Shown one piece after another: positions 30,381-39,512 of a stretch of DNA of 64,000 nucleotides; position 1 is the first letter of the stretch, and each line of letters starts with the position of its first letter. The DNA comes from Burkholderiales bacterium (GTDB lineage Bacteria > Pseudomonadota > Gammaproteobacteria > Burkholderiales > Burkholderiaceae_C), in the NCBI GenBank assembly GCA_016702555.1, contig JADJDV010000006.1:310001-374000 (forward strand), given 5' to 3'. A model generated the notes under the pieces. That model saw only the letters and a program-made list of their open reading frames with translations. It searched no databases and was not told the DNA's origin. Position numbers and translations under genes: made by a program.

Positions 30381-31037
30381 ATGATCTCCACCGCCCGTCG
30401 ATCCTTCGTCAAGTCTTCCGTCAGCGCGCTGGGCGCGTTGGCGGTGGTCGGTGCCGCGCCTTGGGCGCACGCCGCCGACGAGGCGCCCGACGCCATGATC
30501 CAGCGCCTGTCCAACGAGGTGCTGCAGATCATCAAGACCGACGCCGCGATCCAGAACGGCGACATCCACCGCGTGATGGGCGTGGTCGACAGCAAGATCA
30601 TGCCCAACGTCAACTTTCGCCGCATGACCGCCTCGGCCACCGGCCCGAGTTGGCGCAAGGCCACGCCCGAGCAGCGCGAGAAGCTGCAGCGCGAGTTCAA
30701 GGCCTTGCTGGTGCGCACCTACGCCGGCGCGCTCAAGCAGGTGGGCGACCAGACCGTCGAGGTGCAGCCCATGCGCGGCGGCGCCGCCGACAACGAGGTG
30801 GTGGTGCGCACCCTGGTGCGCCACCGCGGCGATGCGGTGCAGCTCGACTACCGGCTCGAGAAGACGCCCGGTCAGGGCAGCGGCTGGAAGATTTACGACC
30901 TGAACGTGCTGGGCGTGTGGCTGGTCGACAACTACCGCCCGCAGTTCGCGCAGCAGATCAGCAGCGGCGGCGTCGATGGCCTGATCGCCTCGCTGACCGA
31001 GCGCAACCGCCAGAACGTCGGCAGCGGCAAGAGCTGA
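30381..31037 (+). CDS. mlaC: Mla periplasmic phospholipid-binding protein MlaC
   Basis: A 218-residue periplasmic shuttle between MlaA and the inner-membrane complex. The signal region contains RRSFVKS followed by a hydrophobic run ending AHA-A, so Tat export is possible, though Sec is usual for MlaC. The mature protein has NVNFRRMTASATGPSWRKAT, QREKLQREFKALLVRTYAGAL, DYRLEKTPGQGSGWKIYDLN and GVWLVDNYRPQFAQQI, all family hallmarks. The ATG at 30381 is preferred over a GTG at 30360 because GAAGAAAG precedes it. Confidence 0.94.
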   Translation: MISTARRSFVKSSVSALGALAVVGAAPWAHAADEAPDAMIQRLSNEVLQIIKTDAAIQNGDIHRVMGVVDSKIMPNVNFRRMTASATGPSWRKATPEQREKLQREFKALLVRTYAGALKQVGDQTVEVQPMRGGAADNEVVVRTLVRHRGDAVQLDYRLEKTPGQGSGWKIYDLNVLGVWLVDNYRPQFAQQISSGGVDGLIASLTERNRQNVGSGKS

Positions 31038-31058
31038 GCGGCGGCCCGGAAGGCTTTC

Positions 31059-31337
31059 ATGCTGGTGCTGCCCGCCGAACTCACGCACGCTCAGGCCACC
31101 ACCTGCCTGAACCTGCTGCTGCAGGCGGCGCGCGCGGAAACCGGCGCGCAGGTGCTGGTCGACGCCACCGCGCTGGCGCGCTTCGACTCCTCGGCGCTGG
31201 CGGTGCTGCTGGCCTGCCGGCGCGAATGCCTGCTCGACGACAAGCGCTTCGCCGTGCGCGGCCTGCCGACGCGCCTGCGCGAGCTGGCCGGGCTGTACGG
31301 CATCGCTGAGCTGCTGCCCGAGCCGGCGGCGGCCTGA
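31059..31337 (+). CDS. mlaB: Mla STAS-domain protein MlaB
   Basis: A 92-residue cytosolic STAS-domain protein that binds and stabilises the MlaF ATPase. The helix-capping DATALARFDSSALAVLLACRRE is the STAS motif with its conserved serine. It ends the mlaFEDACB operon, lying 21 bases after mlaC. Confidence 0.9.
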   Translation: MLVLPAELTHAQATTCLNLLLQAARAETGAQVLVDATALARFDSSALAVLLACRRECLLDDKRFAVRGLPTRLRELAGLYGIAELLPEPAAA

Positions 31338-31476
31338 GCCCGGGCGGCGTTCCCGTCGTTCTCTGCGTCTTTCAGAAACGGCTGCGAATCGGCGTGCCCG
31401 CCAGAGCATAAGTCGCCATCCGCTCATTCCAGCGCTTCCACGAACCGCTGGCCGAAAAAGTAGAATGGCGGGCTTC

Positions 31477-32408
<932 letters not shown>

Positions 32409-32412
<4 letters not shown>

Positions 32413-33215
32413 GCGGCCCGACCCCGCGCACGCACCACCTGCAGGCGGTGGCCGCGCCCAACGACGGCTGGAAGATGCTGCTGAAGAAGGAGGTGCTGCG
32501 TTTCTGGCGCGTGGCCTTCCAGACCATTGCCGCGCCGGTGCTGACCTCGGTGCTGTACCTGCTGATCTTCGGCCACGTGATGAGCGACCGCGTGCAGGTC
32601 TATCCCGGCATCAGCTACGTGGCCTTCCTGGCGCCCGGGCTGGTGATGATGAGCGTGCTGCAGAACGCCTTCGCCAACAGCGCGTCCAGCCTGGTGCAGA
32701 GCAAGATCATGGGCAACCTGGTGTTCACGCTGCTGACGCCGCTCTCAAGCTGGCACTGGTTCGTCGCCTACGTCGGCGCCGCCGTGGCGCGCGCGCTGCT
32801 GGTCGGTCTGGGCGTGTACCTGGTGACCCTGCTGTACATGCCGCCGCGCGCGGTGGCGCCGCTGTGGATCGCCGTGTTCGCGCTGCTGGGCGCCGGCCTG
32901 ATGGGCGTGCTGGGCCTGCTGGCCGGGCTGTGGTCGGACAAGTTCGACCAGATGGCGACCTTCCAGAACTTCATCGTCATGCCGATGACCTTCCTGGCCG
33001 GCGTGTTCTATTCGATCCACTCGCTGCCCGGCATCTGGCAGCAGCTGAGCCAGTTCAACCCGTTCTTCTACATGATCGACGGTTTCCGCTATGGCTTTCA
33101 CGGGGTGTCCGACGTGTCGCCCTGGCTCAGCCTGGCGGTGGCGGGCGGCAGCTTCGTGGCGCTGTCGGCGCTGGTGCTGTACCTGTTGAAAACCGGCTAT
33201 AAGCTGAGAGGATAA
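32409..33215 (+). CDS. ABC-2 type exporter permease
   Basis: A 268-residue inner-membrane protein with about six helices. An amphipathic N-terminal helix (WKMLLKKEVLRFWRVAFQTI) precedes the membrane part. The conserved region FMVMPMTFLAGVFYS-like (here NFIVMPMTFLAGVFYSIHSLP) followed by FNPFFYMIDGFRYGFHG defines the ABC-2/NodJ family. The start codon overlaps the ATPase stop (ATGA). The substrate is unknown. Confidence 0.9.
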
Positions 33216-33220
33216 GCAGG

Positions 33221-33305
33221 TTCGGCGTTCCGTGTTCAGCGTTGAGCGTGAACACTGAACTGCCGAACTTTCTGGCCGCGCGCCCAACCCGCTCAACGCT
33301 CAACC
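33221..33305. repeat. GTTGAGCG-type intergenic repeat (copy 1)
   Basis: The gap before bolA contains TTCGGCGTT, GTTCAGCGTTGAGCGTGAAC and, at its far end, the inverted GCTCAACGCTCAACC. Related sequences lie at 51826-51850 and 61891-61950. This is a low-complexity dispersed repeat family of unknown role. Confidence 0.65.
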
Positions 33306-33311
33306 AACGAC

Positions 33312-33548
33312 ATGACCCCTGAACTGCTCAAACAAATTATCGCCGCCGGCCTGCCGTGCCAACACCTGGAAGTGGAGGGCGATGGCCGCCACTGGTTTGC
33401 CGTGATCGTGTCGGACGAGTTCGAGGGCAAGCGCCCGATCGCGCGCCATCAACGCGTCTACGCCGCGCTCGGCGACCGCCTGGCGACCGAGGAAGTGCAC
33501 GCGCTCTCGATGAAGACCTTCACGCCGGCCGAGTGGGAAAAGCCATGA
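33312..33548 (+). CDS. BolA-family protein (IbaG-like)
   Basis: A 78-residue cytosolic protein with the BolA fold. It has CQHLEVEGDGRHWFAVIVS with the conserved histidine, FEGKRPIARHQRVYAALGD, and the C-terminal VHALSMKTFTPAEW. IbaG/BolA proteins pair with monothiol glutaredoxins in Fe-S handling and acid response. The position between mla/ABC genes and murA matches E. coli, where ibaG lies between mlaB and murA. Confidence 0.92.
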   Translation: MTPELLKQIIAAGLPCQHLEVEGDGRHWFAVIVSDEFEGKRPIARHQRVYAALGDRLATEEVHALSMKTFTPAEWEKP

Positions 33549-33680
33549 AGGCCCCCCTGAGTCGCCTTCGGCGCCTTCCCCCCGACGGGGGACGCGCCCA
33601 GTGGCCGGCGCAGGTCCGGCCACGGGCGCCCGCGCATGGCCTGCTCCGCGGCCGCTCGATGGCCGCTGTCGCTGGTTTTT
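33549..33680. repeat. GC-rich palindromic intergenic sequence before murA
   Basis: The gap holds a palindrome-rich stretch: CCTGAGTCGCCTTCGGCG, a CCCCCCGACGGGGG hairpin and GTGGCCGGCGCAGGTCCGGCCAC. No credible gene is present. A short frame from ATG 33545 has no recognisable content. Similar stretches are common between genes in this bacterial family; whether this one is part of a repeat family cannot be tested within the window. Confidence 0.4.
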
Positions 33681-33702
33681 AGAGCCCACCGATCGTCAAT
33701 CC

Positions 33703-35005
33703 ATGGACAAACTCCTGATCCGCGGCGGCCGCCCCTTGCGCGGCGAAGTCACCATCTCCGGCGCCAAGAACGCGGCGCTGCCCGAGATGTGCGCCACGCT
33801 GCTGACCGACCAGCCGGTCCGGCTCGTCAACGTGCCGCGCCTGCAGGACGTGCGCACCATGCGCAAGTTGCTCGACAACATGGGCGTGCGGACTGAAACG
33901 CACGGCGAGCGCGGCGGCATGAGCTTTCATGCCGGCGGGCCGATCACACCCGAGGCGCCGTACGAGCTGGTCAAGACCATGCGCGCCTCGGTGCTGGTGC
34001 TGGGGCCGCTGCTGGCCCGCTTTGGCCAGGCCAAGGTCAGCCTGCCCGGCGGCTGCGCCATCGGCTCGCGCCCGGTCGATCAGCACATCAAGGGCCTGGC
34101 GGCCATGGGCGCCGTCATCGAGGTCGATCACGGCTACATGCTGGCGCGCCTGGCACCCGGGCAGACGCGCCTGAAGGGCGCGCATCACCACCGACATGGT
34201 GACGGTGACGGGCACCGAGAACTTCCTCATGGCCGCCTGCCTGGCCGAGGGCGAGACCGTGCTGGAGAACGCCGCGCAAGAGCCCGAGATCACCGACCTG
34301 GCCGAGATGCTCATCAAGATGGGCGCCAAGATCGAAGGCCACGGCAGCGGCCGCATCCGCATCCAGGGCGTCGACAAGCTGCACGGCGGCGAGCACGAAG
34401 TGGTGGCCGACCGCATCGAGGCCGGCACCTTTCTGTGCGCCGTGGCCGCCGCCGGCGGCGACGTCACCCTGCGCCACGCCTGCGCGCACCACCTGGACGC
34501 CGTGGTCGACAAGCTGCGCGATGCCGGTGCCGAGGTCGAGGCCATCGGTGGTCCCGACTGCGAAGGCGGCCCCAAGGCGCACGCCATCCGTATCCGCAGC
34601 CTGGGGGGCAGAGCACTCAAGGGCCAGAGCTTCCGCACCACCGAATACCCGGGTTTTCCGACCGACATGCAGGCGCAGTTCATGGCGCTCAACTGCGTGG
34701 CGGCCGGCTCCAGCCTGGTCACCGAGACCATCTTCGAAAACCGCTTCATGCACGTCAACGAGCTGGTGCGCCTGGGCGCCAGCATCCACGTCGATGGCCG
34801 CACGGCCATGATCGAGGGCGTGCAGCAGCTCTCCGGCGCCACCGTGATGGCGACCGACCTGCGCGCCTCCGCCAGCCTGGTCATCGCCGGCCTGGTGGCC
34901 GACGGCGAGACCTTGGTGGACCGCATCTACCACCTCGACCGTGGCTACGACCAGATGGAAGAAAAGCTGCGCGGCATTGGCGCCGACATCGAGCGCGTGA
35001 GCTGA
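33703..35005 (+). CDS. murA: UDP-N-acetylglucosamine 1-carboxyvinyltransferase, frameshifted as sequenced
   Basis: The essential first committed enzyme of peptidoglycan synthesis. The N-terminal part (MDKLLIRGGRPLRGEVTISG) has LSGAKNAALP-type and RPVDQHIKGL segments and the catalytic-cysteine loop PGGCAIGSRPVD. The frame then fails near 34177-34184: after LKGA the sequence should read RITTDMVTVTGTENFLM, but two bases of a GCGCGC run are missing. The remaining gene continues in another frame to 35005 with EYPGFPTDMQAQFMALNCVA and RFMHVNELVRLGA. Restoring two bases gives about 434 residues, normal for MurA. A sequencing or assembly error is likeliest since the gene is usually essential. Confidence 0.9.
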
Positions 35006-35011
35006 GAAGGT

Positions 35012-35731
35012 GTGACGCCACCGTCGCCGCCCACGCCCGACCCCGCCGGCCCGATCGTCGGGCGCGTGCGGACGGTGCTGGTCGGCCCGGCCGTGCCCTA
35101 CACGCGCCCCGGCAGCCTGAGCGGCATCGACAAACAGCCCGTGACCGGCGCCGCCACCGTGGCCGCGCTGGGCCTGGTCGGCGATCAGCAAGGCGATTTG
35201 CGCGTGCATGGCGGCCCCGACAAGGCGGTGCACGCCTATGCCTGGGCGCACTACGCGGCCTGGCGCGCCGAACTGCCGCCAAACGCGCTGCTGGCGCAGC
35301 CAGGCGCCTTCGGTGAAAACCTCAGCATCGACGGCGCCGACGAGGCCAGTGTCTGCCTGGGCGACCAGTGGCAGGTCGGCGGCGTGCTGCTCGAAGTCAG
35401 CCAGGGCCGCCAACCCTGCTGGAAGCTGAACGACCGCTTCGGCGTGGCCGACATGGCGCGCCGCGTGCAGGACACCGGCCGCACCGGCTGGTACCTGCGC
35501 GTGCTGCGGCCCGGTCGGCTGAGCGCCGGCGATGCGCTGCAGTTGCGCGTGCGGCCCCACCCCGCCTGGCCGCTGGCGCGGCTGCTGGCCGTCATCCGCG
35601 ACCGCGTGTGCGAGCCGGCGCTGCTGCGCGAACTGCTGGCGCTGCAGCTCACGCCGTCCTGGCGCCGCCTGTTCGAGCAGCGGCTGGCCGCCGGTGGTGC
35701 GGAGGACTGGACGCGCCGCCTGCAAGGCTAG
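35012..35731 (+). CDS. MOSC-domain protein (YiiM-like)
   Basis: A 239-residue protein with a GTG start seven bases after murA. The MOSC core is visible: HGGPDKAVHAYAWAHYAAW, LAQPGAFGENLSIDG, LCLGDQWQVG-like sequence, and EVSQGRQPCWKLNDRFG, whose cysteine is the predicted molybdenum ligand. YiiM proteins reduce N-hydroxylated compounds with the molybdenum cofactor; this activity is inferred from the family. It lies between murA and hisG. Confidence 0.9.
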   Translation: MTPPSPPTPDPAGPIVGRVRTVLVGPAVPYTRPGSLSGIDKQPVTGAATVAALGLVGDQQGDLRVHGGPDKAVHAYAWAHYAAWRAELPPNALLAQPGAFGENLSIDGADEASVCLGDQWQVGGVLLEVSQGRQPCWKLNDRFGVADMARRVQDTGRTGWYLRVLRPGRLSAGDALQLRVRPHPAWPLARLLAVIRDRVCEPALLRELLALQLTPSWRRLFEQRLAAGGAEDWTRRLQG

Positions 35732-35801
35732 GCGCGACAATACGCGGCTTGAGTGGCGCTATCACGCCGCCCCGGTCGCTCTCCCGAAAGGAATCCACCC
35801 C

Positions 35802-36452
35802 GTGATCACGCTGGCGCTCTCCAAAGGCCGCATCTTCGACGAAACCCTGCCGCTGCTGGCCGCCGCCGGCATCGAGGTGCTGGAAGACCCGGAAAAGTCG
35901 CGCAGACTCATCCTGCCGACCAACCAGCCCGACGTGCGCGTGGTGCTGGTGCGCGCCACCGACGTGCCGACCTACGTCGAATACGGCGGCGCCGACGTCG
36001 GCGTGACCGGCAAGGACGTGCTGATCGAGCACGGCGGTGCCGGCCTGTACCAGCCGCTCGATCTGCAGATCGCCCAATGCCACATGGCGGTGGCGGCGCC
36101 CGAGGGCTTCGACTACCAGACCGCGGTGCGCCAGGGCAGCCGCATCACCGTGGCGACCAAGTACACCACCATCGCGCGCCATTTCTTCGCCGAGAAGGGT
36201 GTGCACGTGGACTTGATCAAGCTCTACGGCAGCATGGAGCTGGCGCCGCTGACCGGCATGGCCGACGCCATCGTCGACCTGGTCAGCACCGGCAAGACGC
36301 TCAAGGCCAACCAGCTGGTCGAGGTCGAGCACGTCATGGACATCAGCTCGCGCCTGGTGGTCAATCAGGCGGCGCTGAAGCTGAAGACCGCGCCGATCCG
36401 CCGCATCATCGATGCGTTCGCCGCGGCGGTGGAGGCGCCGGAAGCCGCATGA
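35802..36452 (+). CDS. hisG: ATP phosphoribosyltransferase, short form
   Basis: A 216-residue enzyme for the first step of histidine synthesis. The GTG start (VITLALSKGRIFDETLPLL) follows AAGGAA with good spacing. GADVGVTGKDVLIEHG, SRITVATKYTTIARHFF and LVSTGKTLKANQLVEVE are conserved. The lack of the C-terminal regulatory domain marks the short form, which needs HisZ as partner; hisZ is not in this window. Overlaps hisD by four bases. Confidence 0.96.
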   Translation: MITLALSKGRIFDETLPLLAAAGIEVLEDPEKSRRLILPTNQPDVRVVLVRATDVPTYVEYGGADVGVTGKDVLIEHGGAGLYQPLDLQIAQCHMAVAAPEGFDYQTAVRQGSRITVATKYTTIARHFFAEKGVHVDLIKLYGSMELAPLTGMADAIVDLVSTGKTLKANQLVEVEHVMDISSRLVVNQAALKLKTAPIRRIIDAFAAAVEAPEAA

Positions 36453-37768
36453 CACACACCGCCAAGCCCCTGCGCCTGTCCACCCGTCAAGCCGATTTCG
36501 AGAGCCAGTTCCAGCAGCGCCTGCACTGGAGCGCCGAGCAGGACGATGCCATCGAGCAGCGCGTGAAGGACATCCTGGCCGACGTGCGTGCGCGCGGCGA
36601 TGCGGCGCTGCTGGAGTACACGGCGCGCTTCGACGGCTTGCCGGCAGACGCGATGGCCGATCTGGAGTTGACGGCCGCCGAGCTGAAGGCCGCCTTCGAT
36701 GGCTTGCCGGCCGATCAGCGCGCGGCGCTGGAGCAGGCTGCCGCGCGCATCCGCCGCTACCACGAGTGGCAGAAAAAACAGGGCGGCGAAACCGCGACCT
36801 ACCGCGACGAGGACGGCACGCTGCTGGGCCAGAAGATCACGCCGCTGGACCGCGTCGGCATCTACGTGCCCGGCGGCAAGGCGGCCTACCCGTCCAGCGT
36901 GCTGATGAACGCCGTCCCCGCGCAGGTGGCCGGCGTGGGCGAGATCGTCATGGTGGTGCCGACGCCGAGGGGCGAAAAAAACCCGCTGGTGCTGGCCGCC
37001 GCGCACGTGGCCGGCGTCACGCGCGCCTTCACCCTCGGCGGCGCGCAGGCCATCGGCGCGCTGGCCTATGGCACGCAGACGGTGCCGAAGGTGGACAAGA
37101 TCACCGGCCCCGGCAACGCGTATGTGGCCAGCGCCAAGAAGCACGTCTTCGGCCAGGTGGGCATCGACATGATCGCCGGCCCGAGCGAGATCCTGGTGCT
37201 GGCCGACGGCAGCACGCCGCCCGACTGGGTGGCGATGGACCTGTTCAGCCAGGCCGAGCACGACGAGCTGGCCCAGTCCATCCTGCTGTGCCCCGACGCG
37301 GCCTACATCGACCGCGTGCAGGCCGAGATCGACCGCCTGCTGCCGACGCTGCCGCGCGCCGAGATCATCGCCCAGAGCCTGAACGGCCGCGGCGCGCTGA
37401 TCCACACGCGCAGCATGGAAGAGGCCTGCGCCATCAGCAACCGCATCGCGCCTGAGCACCTGGAAGTCAGCAGCGCCGACCCGCATCGGTGGGAGCCGCT
37501 GCTGAAGCACGCCGGCGCCATCTTCCTCGGCGCCTACACCAGCGAAGCGTTGGGCGACTACTGCGCCGGCCCCAACCACGTGCTGCCCACCAGCGGCACG
37601 GCGCGCTTCTCCGGCCCCTTGAGCGTGTACGACTTCCAGAAGCGCAGCAGCCTGATCGAGGTCAGTCAGGCCGGCGCGCAAGCGCTCGGCCGCATTGCCA
37701 GCGTGCTGGCGCATGGCGAGGGCCTGCAGGCGCATGCGCGGGCGGCGGAGTTGCGCCTGCGGCGCTGA
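36449..37768 (+). CDS. hisD: Histidinol dehydrogenase
   Basis: A 439-residue zinc enzyme that oxidises histidinol to histidine in two NAD-dependent steps. Key segments: RVGIYVPGGKAAYPSSVLMN, GGAQAIGALAYGT, KITGPGNAYVASAKKHVFG, GPSEILVLADG, DLFSQAEHDELAQSILL (zinc ligands), IAPEHLEV, and YCAGPNHVLPTSGTARFSGPL. The start overlaps hisG (ATGA). After it the usual hisC does not follow; six accessory genes intervene. Confidence 0.97.
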   Translation: MTHTAKPLRLSTRQADFESQFQQRLHWSAEQDDAIEQRVKDILADVRARGDAALLEYTARFDGLPADAMADLELTAAELKAAFDGLPADQRAALEQAAARIRRYHEWQKKQGGETATYRDEDGTLLGQKITPLDRVGIYVPGGKAAYPSSVLMNAVPAQVAGVGEIVMVVPTPRGEKNPLVLAAAHVAGVTRAFTLGGAQAIGALAYGTQTVPKVDKITGPGNAYVASAKKHVFGQVGIDMIAGPSEILVLADGSTPPDWVAMDLFSQAEHDELAQSILLCPDAAYIDRVQAEIDRLLPTLPRAEIIAQSLNGRGALIHTRSMEEACAISNRIAPEHLEVSSADPHRWEPLLKHAGAIFLGAYTSEALGDYCAGPNHVLPTSGTARFSGPLSVYDFQKRSSLIEVSQAGAQALGRIASVLAHGEGLQAHARAAELRLRR

Positions 37769-37806
37769 GCGAGTTGGTTCTTTCCTGATCCTGTGGAGAC
37801 AAGCCC

Positions 37807-38316
37807 ATGACACGCATTTCTATGCACCAGGCCAGCGTGCCGCGGCTGGTCAAGCTGCTCGGCAACCTGTCGGGCATGCTGGACAAGGCCCAGGCGCACG
37901 TCGATGCCGGTCATGTCGACGAGGCGGCGCTGATGAACCGCCGCCTGGTCGAGGACATGTACCCATTTTCCAAGCAGGTGCAGATCGCCTGCGACAAGGC
38001 GCGCAGCGTGGTCGCGCGCCTGGCCGACCTGGGCCCGACGCGCGACCCCGACGACGAGCAGACGCTGGCCGAGCTGCAGGCCCGCATCGCCCGCACCATC
38101 GACTTCCTGCGCAGCGTGCCGGCCGAGAAGATCGACGGCACCGAGGACAAGGACGTGGTGCTGCCCGTCACCCGCGTGATGACGACCTACAAGGGCATGC
38201 AGCTGCTGCTCGGCCACTCGATGCCGAACGTGTATTTCCACACCGTCACCGCCTACAACCTGCTGCGCCAGGCCGGGGTGCCGGTGGGCAAGCGGGATTT
38301 TCTCGGGGATCCCTGA
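37807..38316 (+). CDS. DUF1993-family protein
   Basis: A 169-residue cytosolic protein of a DinB-like helical-bundle family with unknown function. Family features: SVPRLVKLLGNLSGMLDKAQAH, RLVEDMYPFSKQVQIACDKA and GHSMPNVYFHTVTAYNLLRQAGVPVGK with the conserved histidines. It starts 39 bases after hisD, in the same direction. Its stop codon abuts the stop of the convergent flavodoxin-like gene with no bases between. Confidence 0.85.
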   Translation: MTRISMHQASVPRLVKLLGNLSGMLDKAQAHVDAGHVDEAALMNRRLVEDMYPFSKQVQIACDKARSVVARLADLGPTRDPDDEQTLAELQARIARTIDFLRSVPAEKIDGTEDKDVVLPVTRVMTTYKGMQLLLGHSMPNVYFHTVTAYNLLRQAGVPVGKRDFLGDP

Positions 38317-38841
38317 TCAAAACACCCCGAGCGCCAAGCCCGCTGCCAGCGCCGCGCCCAATTCCTCGGCGCGCCTGAGTTCCTCGGCCGCGATCTGCTT
38401 GGGCGCCAGGATCGCTTCGGGCGTCTGCGCATGGGTGCAGACGATCAGCGCCGGTGCGGCGGGCTTGAGGCGCCAGCCGGTGACGATGCGTTCGATCTGG
38501 CGCGCGGCGTTGCTGCCGTCGCTGCCGGCGCAGATCAGCGTGGCGTAGGGCCGACCTTCGATGCGCTCCAGCACCGGGTAATAGCAGCGGTCGAAGAAGT
38601 CCTTCATCAGCCCCGCCATCGCCGCCAGGTTCTCGGGCGTGGCGAACAGGTAGGCGTCGGCCGCCAGCACGTCGTCCGGCCCGGCTTGTGGCGCAGTCAG
38701 CAGCCGCACCTGCACGCCCACCTCGGCGCCCGCGCCCTGCGCCGCGGCGCGCGCCAACTGCTCGGTGCCGCCGGTCAGGCTGTGGTAGACGATCAGCAGG
38801 GTCTTCAAGATCGGGGCCTGGTTCACGTTGGCACGGATCAA
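38317..38841 (-). CDS. Flavodoxin-like/NADPH-dependent FMN reductase family protein
   Basis: A 174-residue protein with a flavodoxin fold. LLIVYHSLTGGTEQLARAAAQGA is the FMN phosphate-binding loop; ADAYLFATPENLAAMAGLMKDFFDRCYYPV and TLICAGSDGSNAARQIERIV complete the site. It probably reduces small acceptors with an FMN cofactor. The start is uncertain by a few residues (MIRANVNQAPILKTLL). It follows the lipocalin gene on the same strand after 13 bases. Confidence 0.8.
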   Translation of the reverse strand: MIRANVNQAPILKTLLIVYHSLTGGTEQLARAAAQGAGAEVGVQVRLLTAPQAGPDDVLAADAYLFATPENLAAMAGLMKDFFDRCYYPVLERIEGRPYATLICAGSDGSNAARQIERIVTGWRLKPAAPALIVCTHAQTPEAILAPKQIAAEELRRAEELGAALAAGLALGVF

Positions 38842-38854
38842 GACCGCGCGCCGG

Positions 38855-39424
38855 TCAGGTTTCGCTCCGCCACGTCACCTCGCGCGCGATGTTGCGGCGC
38901 TGGTCGACCCACAGCAGGCGCTCGGTGTCGAAGCCGGCGGTGCGGGCGCTTTCCAGCAGCGCGGCGCGGTGGCTCGCGCGGATGCGCGGCGTGCGCGCCA
39001 GCAGCCACAGGTGGTCGTGTGTCGGGCCGCTGACCAGCGCGTGCTGGTAATCGTCGTCCAGCGCGAACACCAGGTAGCTGGCGCGCATCGGCCACAGCGG
39101 ACTGAGCAGCAGGCGCCCGACATTGGCATCGCCCGCCGGCTCGGCGATGGCGCGCAGCTCGCGCCAGCGGCTCTTGCGCGCGTTGAAGCCGCGATTGATC
39201 ACCTGCACGCGGCCGTCCGGGCGCAGACGATAGTCGGCGCTGGTGTCGGTCAGGCCGGCCTCGTAGGCGTGGTCGATGCGCGCGATCTCGTACCAGCGGC
39301 CCAGGTAGCGATCCAGATCGAAGGGTTCCACCGGGCGCACACCGGCCGGCATGCCGGTGCGCTGGCTGATTCGATACAGCGCGTAGGCGCTGGCGGCGAG
39401 CAGGGCGAGGGTTCGGGCTTTCAT
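38855..39424 (-). CDS. Lipocalin family protein (Blc-like)
   Basis: A 189-residue protein with a short hydrophobic N-terminus (LALLAASAYALYRISQR) that may anchor or export it. The lipocalin motif is LDRYLGRWYEIARIDHAYE; then TDTSADYRLRPDGRVQVINRG, LWPMRASYLVFALDDDYQHALVSGP and LWLLARTPRI follow, matching bacterial Blc, an outer-membrane-associated lipid-binding protein. No lipobox cysteine is seen, unlike E. coli Blc. Divergent from the FAD oxidoreductase gene. Confidence 0.88.
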   Translation of the reverse strand: MKARTLALLAASAYALYRISQRTGMPAGVRPVEPFDLDRYLGRWYEIARIDHAYEAGLTDTSADYRLRPDGRVQVINRGFNARKSRWRELRAIAEPAGDANVGRLLLSPLWPMRASYLVFALDDDYQHALVSGPTHDHLWLLARTPRIRASHRAALLESARTAGFDTERLLWVDQRRNIAREVTWRSET

Positions 39425-39512
39425 GGTCAGTTCGGCAGCATAGCGGCAGGCCAGGGCGCCTGGTGTAGGCTTGCGCCGCAAGCAGGCGGAATAACCCAGA
39501 AACGGCGGGCGT

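Noticed and set aside
33545..33682. A short frame starting at the bolA stop, reading MKAPLSRLRRLPPDGG
   Set aside because: The sequence is a palindrome-rich intergenic stretch; the translation is Arg/Pro-rich with no support.
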